Assembly: GCA_017561105.1 (NCBI GenBank)
Contig: JAFZDR010000067.1
Span: 1-13,072 of the forward strand
DNA: 13,072 nt
DNA from: Alistipes sp.
GTDB lineage: Bacteria; Bacteroidota; Bacteroidia; Bacteroidales; Rikenellaceae
Direction: 5' to 3'
A program made the position numbers and the translations under genes. Position 1 is the first letter of the stretch. Every line of letters starts with the position of its first letter. Shown here in pieces: positions 6,691 through 12,714 of this stretch. A model generated the notes under the pieces. It was not told the origin of the DNA. It saw only the letters and a list, made by a program, of their open reading frames with translations, and searched no databases.

Positions 6691-6966
6691 ATGGCAACTC
6701 AGATTAGCGAGTTGGTTCTTCGCGTACTCTTCTTTGCGGCGGTCATTACGGCTTGCGTATTTATGCCGTGGGAGTTCTATATCGCAGCCATCATCGTAGC
6801 TCTCTTGCGCTACTTCTTTGTGCTGTTTGTAACGGTGCGTAATGCCCGACGATTGGGCGAGGGCGGTTTGATTGCCCTGCACTTCCTATATGATTTTATC
6901 GAGCCGTTGCTTCGACTATTTATCTCGTTGGTATCGCATCGTAAAAACAAGCAGTTGTGGGCTTAA
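6691..6966 (+). CDS. C-terminal membrane segment of the split glycosyltransferase
   Basis: The 91 residues continue the glycosyltransferase frame after the in-frame TAG. They contain two hydrophobic helices (about 8-24 and 27-48), then an amphipathic stretch (about 63-82) and a basic end. This matches the C-terminal membrane region expected of Bacteroidota GT2 enzymes of this kind. Separate translation is possible from the ATG at 6691, six bases after the stop, by termination-reinitiation; the preceding GGGGG is purine-rich but is not evidence of a real ribosome-binding site in this phylum. Its end overlaps the start of the sigma-factor gene by 10 bases. It is best read as part of the upstream gene rather than an independent function. 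Confidence 0.7.
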   Translation: MATQISELVLRVLFFAAVITACVFMPWEFYIAAIIVALLRYFFVLFVTVRNARRLGEGGLIALHFLYDFIEPLLRLFISLVSHRKNKQLWA

Positions 6967-7559
6967 AGAGTTCTAACATATTTGATGATCGCGTTCTTGT
7001 AAAGCAGGTTATTGAGGGTGATAGTGCAGCCTTCGATGCACTCTTTACACGCCATCGCGACACCATCTATGCCATGCTGCTCAAGTTCACAGGCAATAGC
7101 GACGATGTCGAAGATCTGATGCAGGAGGCCTTCATGAAGGCATATCTCAAGATTGGTTTGTACGACCCTAAATATGACTTCGGAGCGTGGATCTACACCA
7201 TTGCCCGCAACACATTTGTCGATTTCAATCGCTCGCGCAAGAGCAACGCGCTAAACCCGCAAAATCTGCCGCTCGAGAGTGGCAACTCGCCGCAGGTATC
7301 GGCACCAACGCCTGAGGATTACATCATAAATGCTCAACAGCAGACACAGATTGAGCGATATATCGCGATGTTGCCGAAGGATTATCGACGCCTCTTCGAG
7401 TTGCGATTTATCGACGAATACAGCTACGAGGAGATTGCCGAGAAGCTCGAGATGAAACTTGGCACCGTAAAGACGCGCATATTCAGAGTGCGCAACATGA
7501 TGTGTCGACTAATTACACAAGGCGAAGAGTCTGACGAAAAATATAGCATAAATGGATAG
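6957..7559 (+). CDS. ECF-type RNA polymerase sigma factor
   Basis: The protein has 200 residues. The sigma-70 region 2 spans about 20-92, with AFDALFTRHRDTIYAMLLKF, the core-binding DVEDLMQEAFMKAYLKI and FGAWIYTIARNTFVDFNR. Region 4, a helix-turn-helix for the -35 element, spans about 130-185 (IERYIAMLPKDYRRLFELRF, then SYEEIAEKLEMKLGTVKTRI). The linker (about 95-128) is Asn/Pro/Ser-rich. The start is GTG at 6957, overlapping the previous frame by 10 bases; no in-frame ATG occurs until region 2. Its stop overlaps the rsmG start by 8 bases, so it is translated within the operon. Nothing adjacent encodes a recognisable anti-sigma factor. Such sigma factors redirect RNA polymerase to a stress or envelope regulon; the signal here is unknown. 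Confidence 0.9.
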   Translation: MGLKSSNIFDDRVLVKQVIEGDSAAFDALFTRHRDTIYAMLLKFTGNSDDVEDLMQEAFMKAYLKIGLYDPKYDFGAWIYTIARNTFVDFNRSRKSNALNPQNLPLESGNSPQVSAPTPEDYIINAQQQTQIERYIAMLPKDYRRLFELRFIDEYSYEEIAEKLEMKLGTVKTRIFRVRNMMCRLITQGEESDEKYSING

Positions 7560-8181
7560 TGTAGCACTTATCGAAAAGTATTTCGACAACTTGTCGGAGG
7601 AGCAGCGCAGACAGTTTGCGCAGCTTGGCGAGATATACGCCGAGTGGAACGCAAAGATAAATGTCGTATCGCGCAAGGATATGGAGCATATCTACCTGCA
7701 CCACATCCTCCACTCGTTGGCCATTGCCAAGGCGTGCCGTTTCGACGACGGAGCCAAGGTGCTCGATGTAGGTTGCGGAGGTGGTTTTCCATCGGTACCG
7801 CTCGCCATTATGTTCCCGAATGTGCAGTTCACTGCCTGCGACTCTATAGGCAAGAAGATTCGTGTTGTCGAGGGGGTCTGCCAAGCTGCCGGTATCAAGA
7901 ATATCCGCACCATAAATGGCCGCGTAGAGCAGTTGAAGGAGCAGTTCGACTATGTCGTATCACGCGCTGTAACCGATATGCCGACCTTTGTGGGTTGGAT
8001 CAAGGGTATGATTCGCAAGGGCGAAAAGGGCACTCGTCCGAATGGCATTCTCTACCTCAAGGGTGGCGATTTGAGCGAGGAGCTGAAGGCAAGTCGCCGC
8101 AAGTGGGAGCGCCTCTATATTTCGGACTATTTCGAGGAGGAGTTCTTCGAGACAAAACAAGTTGTATATTCAGCCGAGTAA
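7552..8181 (+). CDS. rsmG: 16S rRNA (guanine-527-N7)-methyltransferase RsmG
   Basis: RsmG (GidB) uses S-adenosylmethionine to methylate N7 of G527 in 16S rRNA; its loss gives low-level streptomycin resistance in other bacteria. The 209-residue length is normal. Seen: the N-terminal helical part with YAEWNAKINVVSRKD, the SAM-binding loop LDVGCGGGFPSVPLAI at about 71-86 (family usually DVGTGGGFPGIPLAI), the acidic residue of motif II in TACDSIGKK, the conserved VVSRAVTDMP around 135-144, and the C-terminal LYLKGG strand. The ATG at 7552 lies inside the last codons of the sigma-factor gene (8-base overlap), and the next gene begins 4 bases after its stop. The assignment is firm. Confidence 0.95.
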   Translation: MDSVALIEKYFDNLSEEQRRQFAQLGEIYAEWNAKINVVSRKDMEHIYLHHILHSLAIAKACRFDDGAKVLDVGCGGGFPSVPLAIMFPNVQFTACDSIGKKIRVVEGVCQAAGIKNIRTINGRVEQLKEQFDYVVSRAVTDMPTFVGWIKGMIRKGEKGTRPNGILYLKGGDLSEELKASRRKWERLYISDYFEEEFFETKQVVYSAE

Positions 8182-8185
8182 CATT

Positions 8186-9865
8186 ATGTCGAAACTACGC
8201 AACATATTAGCTATTATCGCAATTCTCGCATCGCTCTTCACGGCCGAGGCCAAAACCAAGAGTGTTAAGCGCGACTCTATAACCATTTTCGGCCATGTAT
8301 ATTGTGAAGGTAAGCCAATGGCAGATGTTGCCGTTTCGGATGGTTTCCACATCGTAAAGACCGACTCGTTGGGACGATACAATATGGCATCGCACAAGTG
8401 GCAGAATGTGGTATTTATCATCACACCGTCGGGTTATGAGCCAAAGTGCGACAAGCGTATCATGCCTAAGTTCTGGTCACTCCTGCGCAAAAAGCGCGAG
8501 GTGGCCGAGCAGCACGATTTCCACCTTGTAAAGCGAGATCAGAGCAACCACCGCACAATCTTCATGTCGAACATCTGCCTACAGAATTCGAACGACGATT
8601 TGATGCAGTTCAAGAACCGCACAATACCTATGGTGCGTTCGATAGTCAAGGATGCGGGCGACTCGACAGCGGTATATACGATACTCATGGGTGATATAAG
8701 CAACAACTCAACCTGGTACTCGCGCGAATTCGATGTCGATGATGCAGTATCGGTCTTTGCAACACTGCGCTACCCTACCATGCTCTACACCGTAATTGGC
8801 GATTTGGATCACGACGGAGCTGTACCCGGTACAGGTCTTACCGACTACAAGTCGGAGCGTACATATGTCACTTCGTGCGGCCCGAAATACTATTCGATGA
8901 ATATCGGAGACGTTCACTATGTGGTACTTGACAACACCGTATTCCGCAACGAGCCGGGCAAGGGAAAGTATCCGACAGAGATTGTGGGCAAGCGTAACTA
9001 CGACCGCTTTGTAACATCCGATCAGCTCGATTGGTTACGCAAGGATTTGGCACTTATCAAGGATAAGAACAAGCCGATTGTTGTGTGTATGCATCAGACC
9101 ACAATCACCACAAACCAGCGCAACCGCATATCTAAGCGATACTCAAAACCCGAGTATGTGGATTCGCTTACAAACTGCTTTGCCGAGTTCAAGCGCGTAC
9201 ACTTTATGACCTCGGGCAATATGGATCGTCGCATCTTCTATCCGAAGGAGTTGCCGAATATTACCGAGCATAGCTTGGCATCGTCATCGGGCGACCGATG
9301 GAGATTGGGTTACAACGGTTTTCTCTCGATGAACGGAGGTGGCGTACCTGCCGGAGTTGAACTCTTCGATGTTTGCAAGGACTCTATTGCTTGGCACTAC
9401 CGCAACGAGCGCAACGAGAGGAAGTCGTTCCGCGTGTACGACATGTGCGAGGTGGGCAAGTATTACAAGGAGAATACCGACATCCAAAATCTGCTGCGCG
9501 AATACCCTAAGACCTTTATAAACTACGGTTTGAAGGATTTCGAGAAGTATATCTACATAAATTGGTGGGGACTCGAGAAGGGTGCGTCGTTGAAGGTCTA
9601 TGAGGATAACAGATCGTTGCGAGTAAGACCGATATTCCAGGCCGATCCGCTCTATGTTGCAACATCTCCGGCAATAACATTGAGGAGTAGTCGCGGCAGA
9701 AAACCAGGCTTCTCGCGCAACAACTGCCAGCACCTTTTCCGCGTGGAGCGCACCTCGCCGACATCTACCATAAAGGTAGTAACCGAGGACCCTTACGGAA
9801 GAATTGAGGAGGAGGTTTTTAGCGGGCACAAACCGTTTATTCCGTCGCTTAAGTCAAACAAATAA
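8186..9865 (+). CDS. Secreted calcineurin-like phosphoesterase homologue with degraded active site
   Basis: From the ATG at 8186 (559 residues) there is a signal peptide (MSKLRNILAIIAILASLFTA). An N-terminal beta-sandwich of the MetallophosN type follows (about 31-115; GHVYCEGKPMADVAVSDG), then a calcineurin-like core (about 120-350) and a C-terminal beta domain of the MetallophosC type (about 370-545). A TTG at 8162 would overlap rsmG and is rejected. The core keeps its outline (YTILMGDIS, YYSMNIGDVHYVVLDN, SDQLDWLRKDL, VVCMH with His303), but the metal ligands are changed: the first-motif Asp is Asn129 (MSNICLQ), GNHD reads GDLD (205-208), and GHxH reads GNMD (344-347). Catalysis by the usual two-metal mechanism is therefore unlikely. 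It is last in the operon, 4 bases after rsmG. It may be a binding pseudoenzyme; the ligand is unknown. Confidence 0.85.
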   Translation: MSKLRNILAIIAILASLFTAEAKTKSVKRDSITIFGHVYCEGKPMADVAVSDGFHIVKTDSLGRYNMASHKWQNVVFIITPSGYEPKCDKRIMPKFWSLLRKKREVAEQHDFHLVKRDQSNHRTIFMSNICLQNSNDDLMQFKNRTIPMVRSIVKDAGDSTAVYTILMGDISNNSTWYSREFDVDDAVSVFATLRYPTMLYTVIGDLDHDGAVPGTGLTDYKSERTYVTSCGPKYYSMNIGDVHYVVLDNTVFRNEPGKGKYPTEIVGKRNYDRFVTSDQLDWLRKDLALIKDKNKPIVVCMHQTTITTNQRNRISKRYSKPEYVDSLTNCFAEFKRVHFMTSGNMDRRIFYPKELPNITEHSLASSSGDRWRLGYNGFLSMNGGGVPAGVELFDVCKDSIAWHYRNERNERKSFRVYDMCEVGKYYKENTDIQNLLREYPKTFINYGLKDFEKYIYINWWGLEKGASLKVYEDNRSLRVRPIFQADPLYVATSPAITLRSSRGRKPGFSRNNCQHLFRVERTSPTSTIKVVTEDPYGRIEEEVFSGHKPFIPSLKSNK

Positions 9866-9915
9866 TAAGCAGCACTTATTATGCTACAATTTTTGCGGTT
9901 GGGTATCCAAACCGC
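9863..9915 (+). terminator. Two hairpins after the phosphoesterase gene, probable operon end
   Basis: TAATAAG (9863-9869) pairs with CTTATTA (9875-9881), followed loosely by five T (9890-9894). A second hairpin pairs GCGGTT (9895-9900) with AACCGC (9910-9915), extended by GG/CC inside a G-A mismatch with a TAT loop. Neither has a strong T-tract directly after the stem, so termination efficiency is uncertain. Confidence 0.45.
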
Positions 9916-9924
9916 CCGATGAAT

Positions 9925-9956
9925 TTTGCAAATTCAAAATTTTGTTTTACCTTTGC
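9925..9956 (+). promoter_or_regulatory. greA: greA promoter (TTTG-N19-TACCTTTGC)
   Basis: TTTG (9925-9928), a 19-base spacer and TACCTTTGC (9948-9956) match the Bacteroidota consensus TTTG-N19-21-TAnnTTTG almost perfectly. The expected start of transcription is about 9961, giving a leader of roughly 79 bases before the greA ATG. Confidence 0.82.
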
Positions 9957-9972
9957 ACTACAAACATTAGGG

Positions 9973-10009
9973 TTTCAATCTCGGAGGGGTTGGAATTCTT
10001 TATTTTTTT
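9973..10009 (+). promoter_or_regulatory. Terminator-like hairpin in the greA leader
   Basis: Inside the predicted greA leader, TTTCAATC (9973-9980) can pair with GGTTGGAA (9988-9995) through eight pairs including two G-U, around the loop TCGGAGG. A T-rich run follows immediately (9996-10009, ending in seven T). This is the shape of a weak intrinsic terminator or attenuator, and would release an RNA of about 45-50 bases from the predicted start. Confidence 0.45.
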
Positions 10010-10039
10010 GTAATTGGAAACAAGATAAAAAGAGATATT

Positions 10040-10513
10040 ATGGCACAAATTAACTACCTCACCGCTGAGGGTTACAAGAAATTGAAAGACGAACTCGATC
10101 ATATGCGTTCGGTAGAGCGTCCTGCAGCAGCTGCAGCTATCGCCGAGGCTCGCGACAAAGGCGACTTGTCGGAGAATGCCGAGTATGATGCAGCTCGCGA
10201 GGCTCAGGGCTTGCTCGAGATGCGCATTGCACAGTTGGAGGCTACACTCAACAACTCGCGCGTTATCGACGAGAGCCTTATCAGTAAGGACAAAGTACAG
10301 ATTTTGAGCAAGGTAACACTCCTCAACCACAACAACAAGCGCGAGGTTACCTATACTATCGTTTCGGAGAACGAGGCTAACCTCCGCGAGGGCAAGTTGG
10401 CTATCGGCACCCCTATCGCAAAGGCTTTGCTCGGCAAGAAGAAGGGCGAGGTTGTAGAGGTAACTGTTCCTGCAGGCGTTATCAAGTTCGAGATTTTGGA
10501 TATCTCGATCTAA
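10040..10513 (+). CDS. greA: Transcription elongation factor GreA
   Basis: GreA enters the RNA polymerase secondary channel and stimulates cleavage of backtracked RNA, rescuing stalled complexes. The 157-residue length is typical. The N-terminal coiled coil spans about 1-75, and its tip carries the acidic catalytic pair Asp42 and Glu45 within DKGDLSENAEYDAA. The C-terminal FKBP-like domain follows, with SENEANLREGKLAIGTPI and KKKGEVVEVTVPAG. The ATG at 10040 follows AAAGAGATATT, an A-rich leader end also seen before the esterase and permease genes. It has its own promoter, a leader hairpin and an intrinsic terminator, so it appears to be a single-gene unit. The assignment is certain. Confidence 0.97.
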   Translation: MAQINYLTAEGYKKLKDELDHMRSVERPAAAAAIAEARDKGDLSENAEYDAAREAQGLLEMRIAQLEATLNNSRVIDESLISKDKVQILSKVTLLNHNNKREVTYTIVSENEANLREGKLAIGTPIAKALLGKKKGEVVEVTVPAGVIKFEILDISI

Positions 10514-10542
10514 TTGGGTAGTAGCTAAATAGTTTCGTTTTA

Positions 10543-10578
10543 GGGCTGCCCGATGCAAAGTCGGTCAGTCCTTTTTTA
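10543..10578 (+). terminator. Intrinsic terminator of greA
   Basis: GGGCTG (10543-10548) pairs with CAGTCC (10566-10571) with one G-U pair. Inside a C/T mismatch, CCGA pairs with TCGG around the loop TGCAAAG. Six T follow (10572-10577). The next gene starts 17 bases later and has no recognisable promoter of its own, so it may depend on readthrough. Confidence 0.8.
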
Positions 10579-10593
10579 TAAAAACAGTAAGGT

Positions 10594-11904
10594 ATGAAAA
10601 GAGCCCTTTTTACTCTTTGCGCACTCTTGGTTTTCTGCGTAGCGAATGCTCAGCAGGTATTTCGCTCGGAGTTTTCGGTATTCGATCTCCGCGAGGCGGC
10701 ACTCAAAAATGACCACTCCGAGACCGAGCGCCACATCCGCTTTACCCCTAAAAGCATTGAGGCGGTGGGTAAAGTCGAGATTGTAGGTCAGACCATCGAT
10801 ATGCCTACCGCATGGAGCGACTACAATGTCTATCTCCACATTCAAAATACTATCAAGGCGTATGACCTCGTGGTAAATGAGCAGTTGGTAGCGTCGGTAG
10901 AGGACTCTTATACGCCTGCCGATTTTCTCCTTTCGCCATATTTGCGTCAGGGTGCAAACGAGATTCTCCTGCTCCTCCGCCGTTCGGAATGCATCGAGCT
11001 GAATGACGGCTCGAAGAGCAATCTCGTAGAGCAGTTCCGCGGTTCATACCTCTTTGCTCAGCATCGCAAGCACATCTACGACTACGATGCCCGCATCATC
11101 CAGACCGAGAATGGCAAGGGGCTCTCTCTCGAGCTCGATATTGCCGTTCGCAACGACTTCAACTTCGAGGAGGCGGTATTGGTAGGTTACGACATCTACT
11201 CGCCCGAGAATAAGCTTATAGACTACGCAGTTCGTGAGTTCCCTGTTGCGGGTCGCAGCATCGACACTCTCCGTATTCGCACCTCGTTGGGCGAGGAGAG
11301 CCGTTTCTTGTGGAGCAACACAAACCCTAAGCTCTACCGCTTGACCCTCTACACAAAGCGCGACGGCAAGCCGCGTGAGTACATCTCATTCCACATTGGA
11401 GCGGGTCGCACAACCTTCGCTGACGGCAACATTCTCCGCAACAGAAAGGCTATAGCCATAAAGTCGGCTCGCTACAATGCCCGCACAACCTATAGCGAGG
11501 TATTGGCCGAGATTAAGGCGTTGAAGGCAAAGGGCATCAACACACTGCTCCCTGATAACCCTCAGCCAGAGTGGTTCTACGATATTTGCGACCGCTTGGG
11601 TGTATATGTTATTGAGCGAGCAAACATCAACCCTGTAGCCGAGTCGCAAAATCGAAAAATTGGCGGTACTCCGTCAAACAACCCACAACTCGCAGGCGAG
11701 TACCTGGCGCGTGTAAAGACAATGTACTATCGTACGCGAAATCACTCGTGTATTATCGCCTATGCTCTCGGTGGCGATCAGGCAGGCAATGGTTACAATA
11801 TGTACAAGGCATACAAGTGGCTCAAGGACGTAGAGAAGGAGCGTGCCGTAATCTGCACCTCGGCAGATGGCGAGTGGAATACCGATCTTGATAAACTCGA
11901 GTAA
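10594..11904 (+). CDS. Secreted truncated GH2-like (beta-galactosidase family) protein, probably inactive
   Basis: The 436 residues begin with a signal peptide (MKRALFTLCALLVFCVANAQ). Then come a jelly-roll sugar-binding-like domain (about 22-165), an Ig-like domain (about 170-270; FLWSNTNPKLYRLTLYTKRD) and the first half of a TIM barrel (about 280-436). The layout is that of glycoside hydrolase family 2, but active GH2 enzymes are much longer. The acid/base motif, LGNE in LacZ-type enzymes, reads LGGDQ (392-396), so Asn-Glu has become Gly-Asp. The conserved RHE segment reads ARYNAR (292-297), and DEANIE reads IERANINP. The protein ends before the region that would hold the nucleophile Glu. 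A perfect terminator follows at once, so the end appears fixed rather than cut by the assembly. It is probably a non-catalytic carbohydrate-binding or relic protein. Confidence 0.8.
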   Translation: MKRALFTLCALLVFCVANAQQVFRSEFSVFDLREAALKNDHSETERHIRFTPKSIEAVGKVEIVGQTIDMPTAWSDYNVYLHIQNTIKAYDLVVNEQLVASVEDSYTPADFLLSPYLRQGANEILLLLRRSECIELNDGSKSNLVEQFRGSYLFAQHRKHIYDYDARIIQTENGKGLSLELDIAVRNDFNFEEAVLVGYDIYSPENKLIDYAVREFPVAGRSIDTLRIRTSLGEESRFLWSNTNPKLYRLTLYTKRDGKPREYISFHIGAGRTTFADGNILRNRKAIAIKSARYNARTTYSEVLAEIKALKAKGINTLLPDNPQPEWFYDICDRLGVYVIERANINPVAESQNRKIGGTPSNNPQLAGEYLARVKTMYYRTRNHSCIIAYALGGDQAGNGYNMYKAYKWLKDVEKERAVICTSADGEWNTDLDKLE

Positions 11905-11924
11905 GAGAGATATATAAAACAAGA

Positions 11925-11960
11925 AAAGACGGGCTATAGAGATATTTCTAGCCCGTCTTT
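11925..11960. terminator. Bidirectional intrinsic terminator
   Basis: AAAGACGGGCTA (11925-11936) pairs perfectly with TAGCCCGTCTTT (11949-11960) over 12 bp, with a 12-base loop. T-rich flanks exist for the plus strand, and A-rich flanks give T on the minus strand. It separates the convergent GH2-like gene (plus) and rlmH (minus) and probably serves both. Confidence 0.9.
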
Positions 11961-11980
11961 ATCTTTTGCGCACTACCAGC

Positions 11981-12454
11981 CTACTCGTGGTGATATGGCT
12001 CTCCCTTAATAATAGTGAAGGCGCGATAGAGCTGCTCGGTGAATATAGCACGCACAATCTGGTGCGAAAAGGTCATCTTCGAGAGCGAGATCTTTGCATT
12101 CGCACGCGCATATACCGCCTCCGAAAAGCCGTAAGGACCACCAATCATCAACACCAAGCGTCGCACGCCACTATTCATTCGCTTCTGCATCCACTGTGCA
12201 AAAGCCACGCTACGCATCTCCTCGCCCGCCTCGTCGAGCAATACAACATAGTCGCCGGCAGTGATATCCTTCAGGAGCATTTCGCCCTCGGCACTCTTCT
12301 GCTGCTGCTCCGACAAGTTCTTCGTATTGCGCAAATCGGGCAGATAGGTGATGGTGAACTTGGTGTAGAAGTTTATGCGCTTGGTGTACATCTGCACCAA
12401 GGCGTCAACCTCCTTCATATCGGTCTTGCCGACAACAATAAGTTCGATATTCAT
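11981..12454 (-). CDS. rlmH: 23S rRNA (pseudouridine-1915-N3)-methyltransferase RlmH
   Basis: RlmH (YbeA) is a small SPOUT-class methyltransferase that acts as a homodimer on assembled 70S ribosomes, methylating N3 of pseudouridine 1915 in helix 69. The 157-residue length and full set of motifs fit: MNIELIVVGK at the start, LLDEAGEEMRSVAFAQWM, the knotted SAM-binding loop VLMIGGPYGF (101-110), ISLSKMTFSHQIVRAIFTEQ and the conserved C-terminus GEPYHHE. The start is the ATG at 12454. It converges on the GH2-like gene, sharing the terminator at 11925-11960. The 260-base repeat-bearing gap lies upstream, where no consensus TAnnTTTG box is clear. The modified pseudouridine is made by RluD, a relative of the synthase at the left edge. 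The assignment is certain. Confidence 0.97.
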   Translation of the reverse strand: MNIELIVVGKTDMKEVDALVQMYTKRINFYTKFTITYLPDLRNTKNLSEQQQKSAEGEMLLKDITAGDYVVLLDEAGEEMRSVAFAQWMQKRMNSGVRRLVLMIGGPYGFSEAVYARANAKISLSKMTFSHQIVRAIFTEQLYRAFTIIKGEPYHHE

Positions 12455-12517
12455 ATCAACAATATTAAGGAACTACCTAAAAATTGACTTTTAAGGAGAT
12501 AGTTGCAACGCTATCAA

Positions 12518-12599
12518 AAAAGACAGAAGTGGGAGCATACTAAGCGTATGTGGTCTACCGAGCAAAAGGCCATGCAGGTGGCACAAAAATCTGTCTTTT
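12518..12599. repeat. Hairpin module A (outer 10-bp stem, inner GCATAC/GTATG hairpin)
   Basis: AAAAGACAGA (12518-12527) pairs perfectly with TCTGTCTTTT (12590-12599). Inside, CATAC (12536-12540) pairs with GTATG (12546-12550). On the minus strand the outer stem ends in TCTGTCTTTTTT, so it could act as a terminator for rplQ. Its core GCATACTAAGCGTATGTG (12535-12552) recurs with one change in module B. Confidence 0.6.
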
Positions 12600-12626
12600 A
12601 GGCTGATAAATGCAAGGCAAACAAGA

Positions 12627-12669
12627 AACCGAGTCCGCAGCATACTATGCGTATGTGAGGAACTCGGTT
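12627..12669. repeat. Hairpin module B (outer 8-bp stem, inner CATAC/GTATG hairpin)
   Basis: AACCGAGT (12627-12634) pairs with ACTCGGTT (12662-12669), extended by CC/GG with one bulged A. The inner hairpin is CATAC (12641-12645) with GTATG (12651-12655). The core GCATACTATGCGTATGTG (12640-12657) matches module A at 17 of 18 positions, although the flanking stems differ. Confidence 0.6.
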
Positions 12670-12714
12670 ATCGATGTTTAACATAGCAGTTACTGCATAA
12701 AAGCAGTCTTTCTA

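Larger units (their letters stand above)
12455..12714. other. Gene-free spacer between rplQ and rlmH with two related hairpins
   Basis: No credible coding frame or RNA gene is seen in these 260 bases. The stretch should hold the rplQ 3' UTR and terminator and the rlmH promoter, both on the minus strand. I find no clear TAnnTTTG box before rlmH. Most of it is occupied by two hairpin modules annotated separately. Confidence 0.7.

Noticed and set aside
9947..10558. A 203-codon minus-strand frame opposite greA
   Set aside because: It covers greA, its leader and terminator in antisense and has no protein signature.
12455..12714. Possible small RNA or short peptide gene in the rplQ-rlmH spacer
   Set aside because: All frames are short and broken, and no consensus promoter was found; the hairpins are better described as repeats or terminators until transcript data exist.
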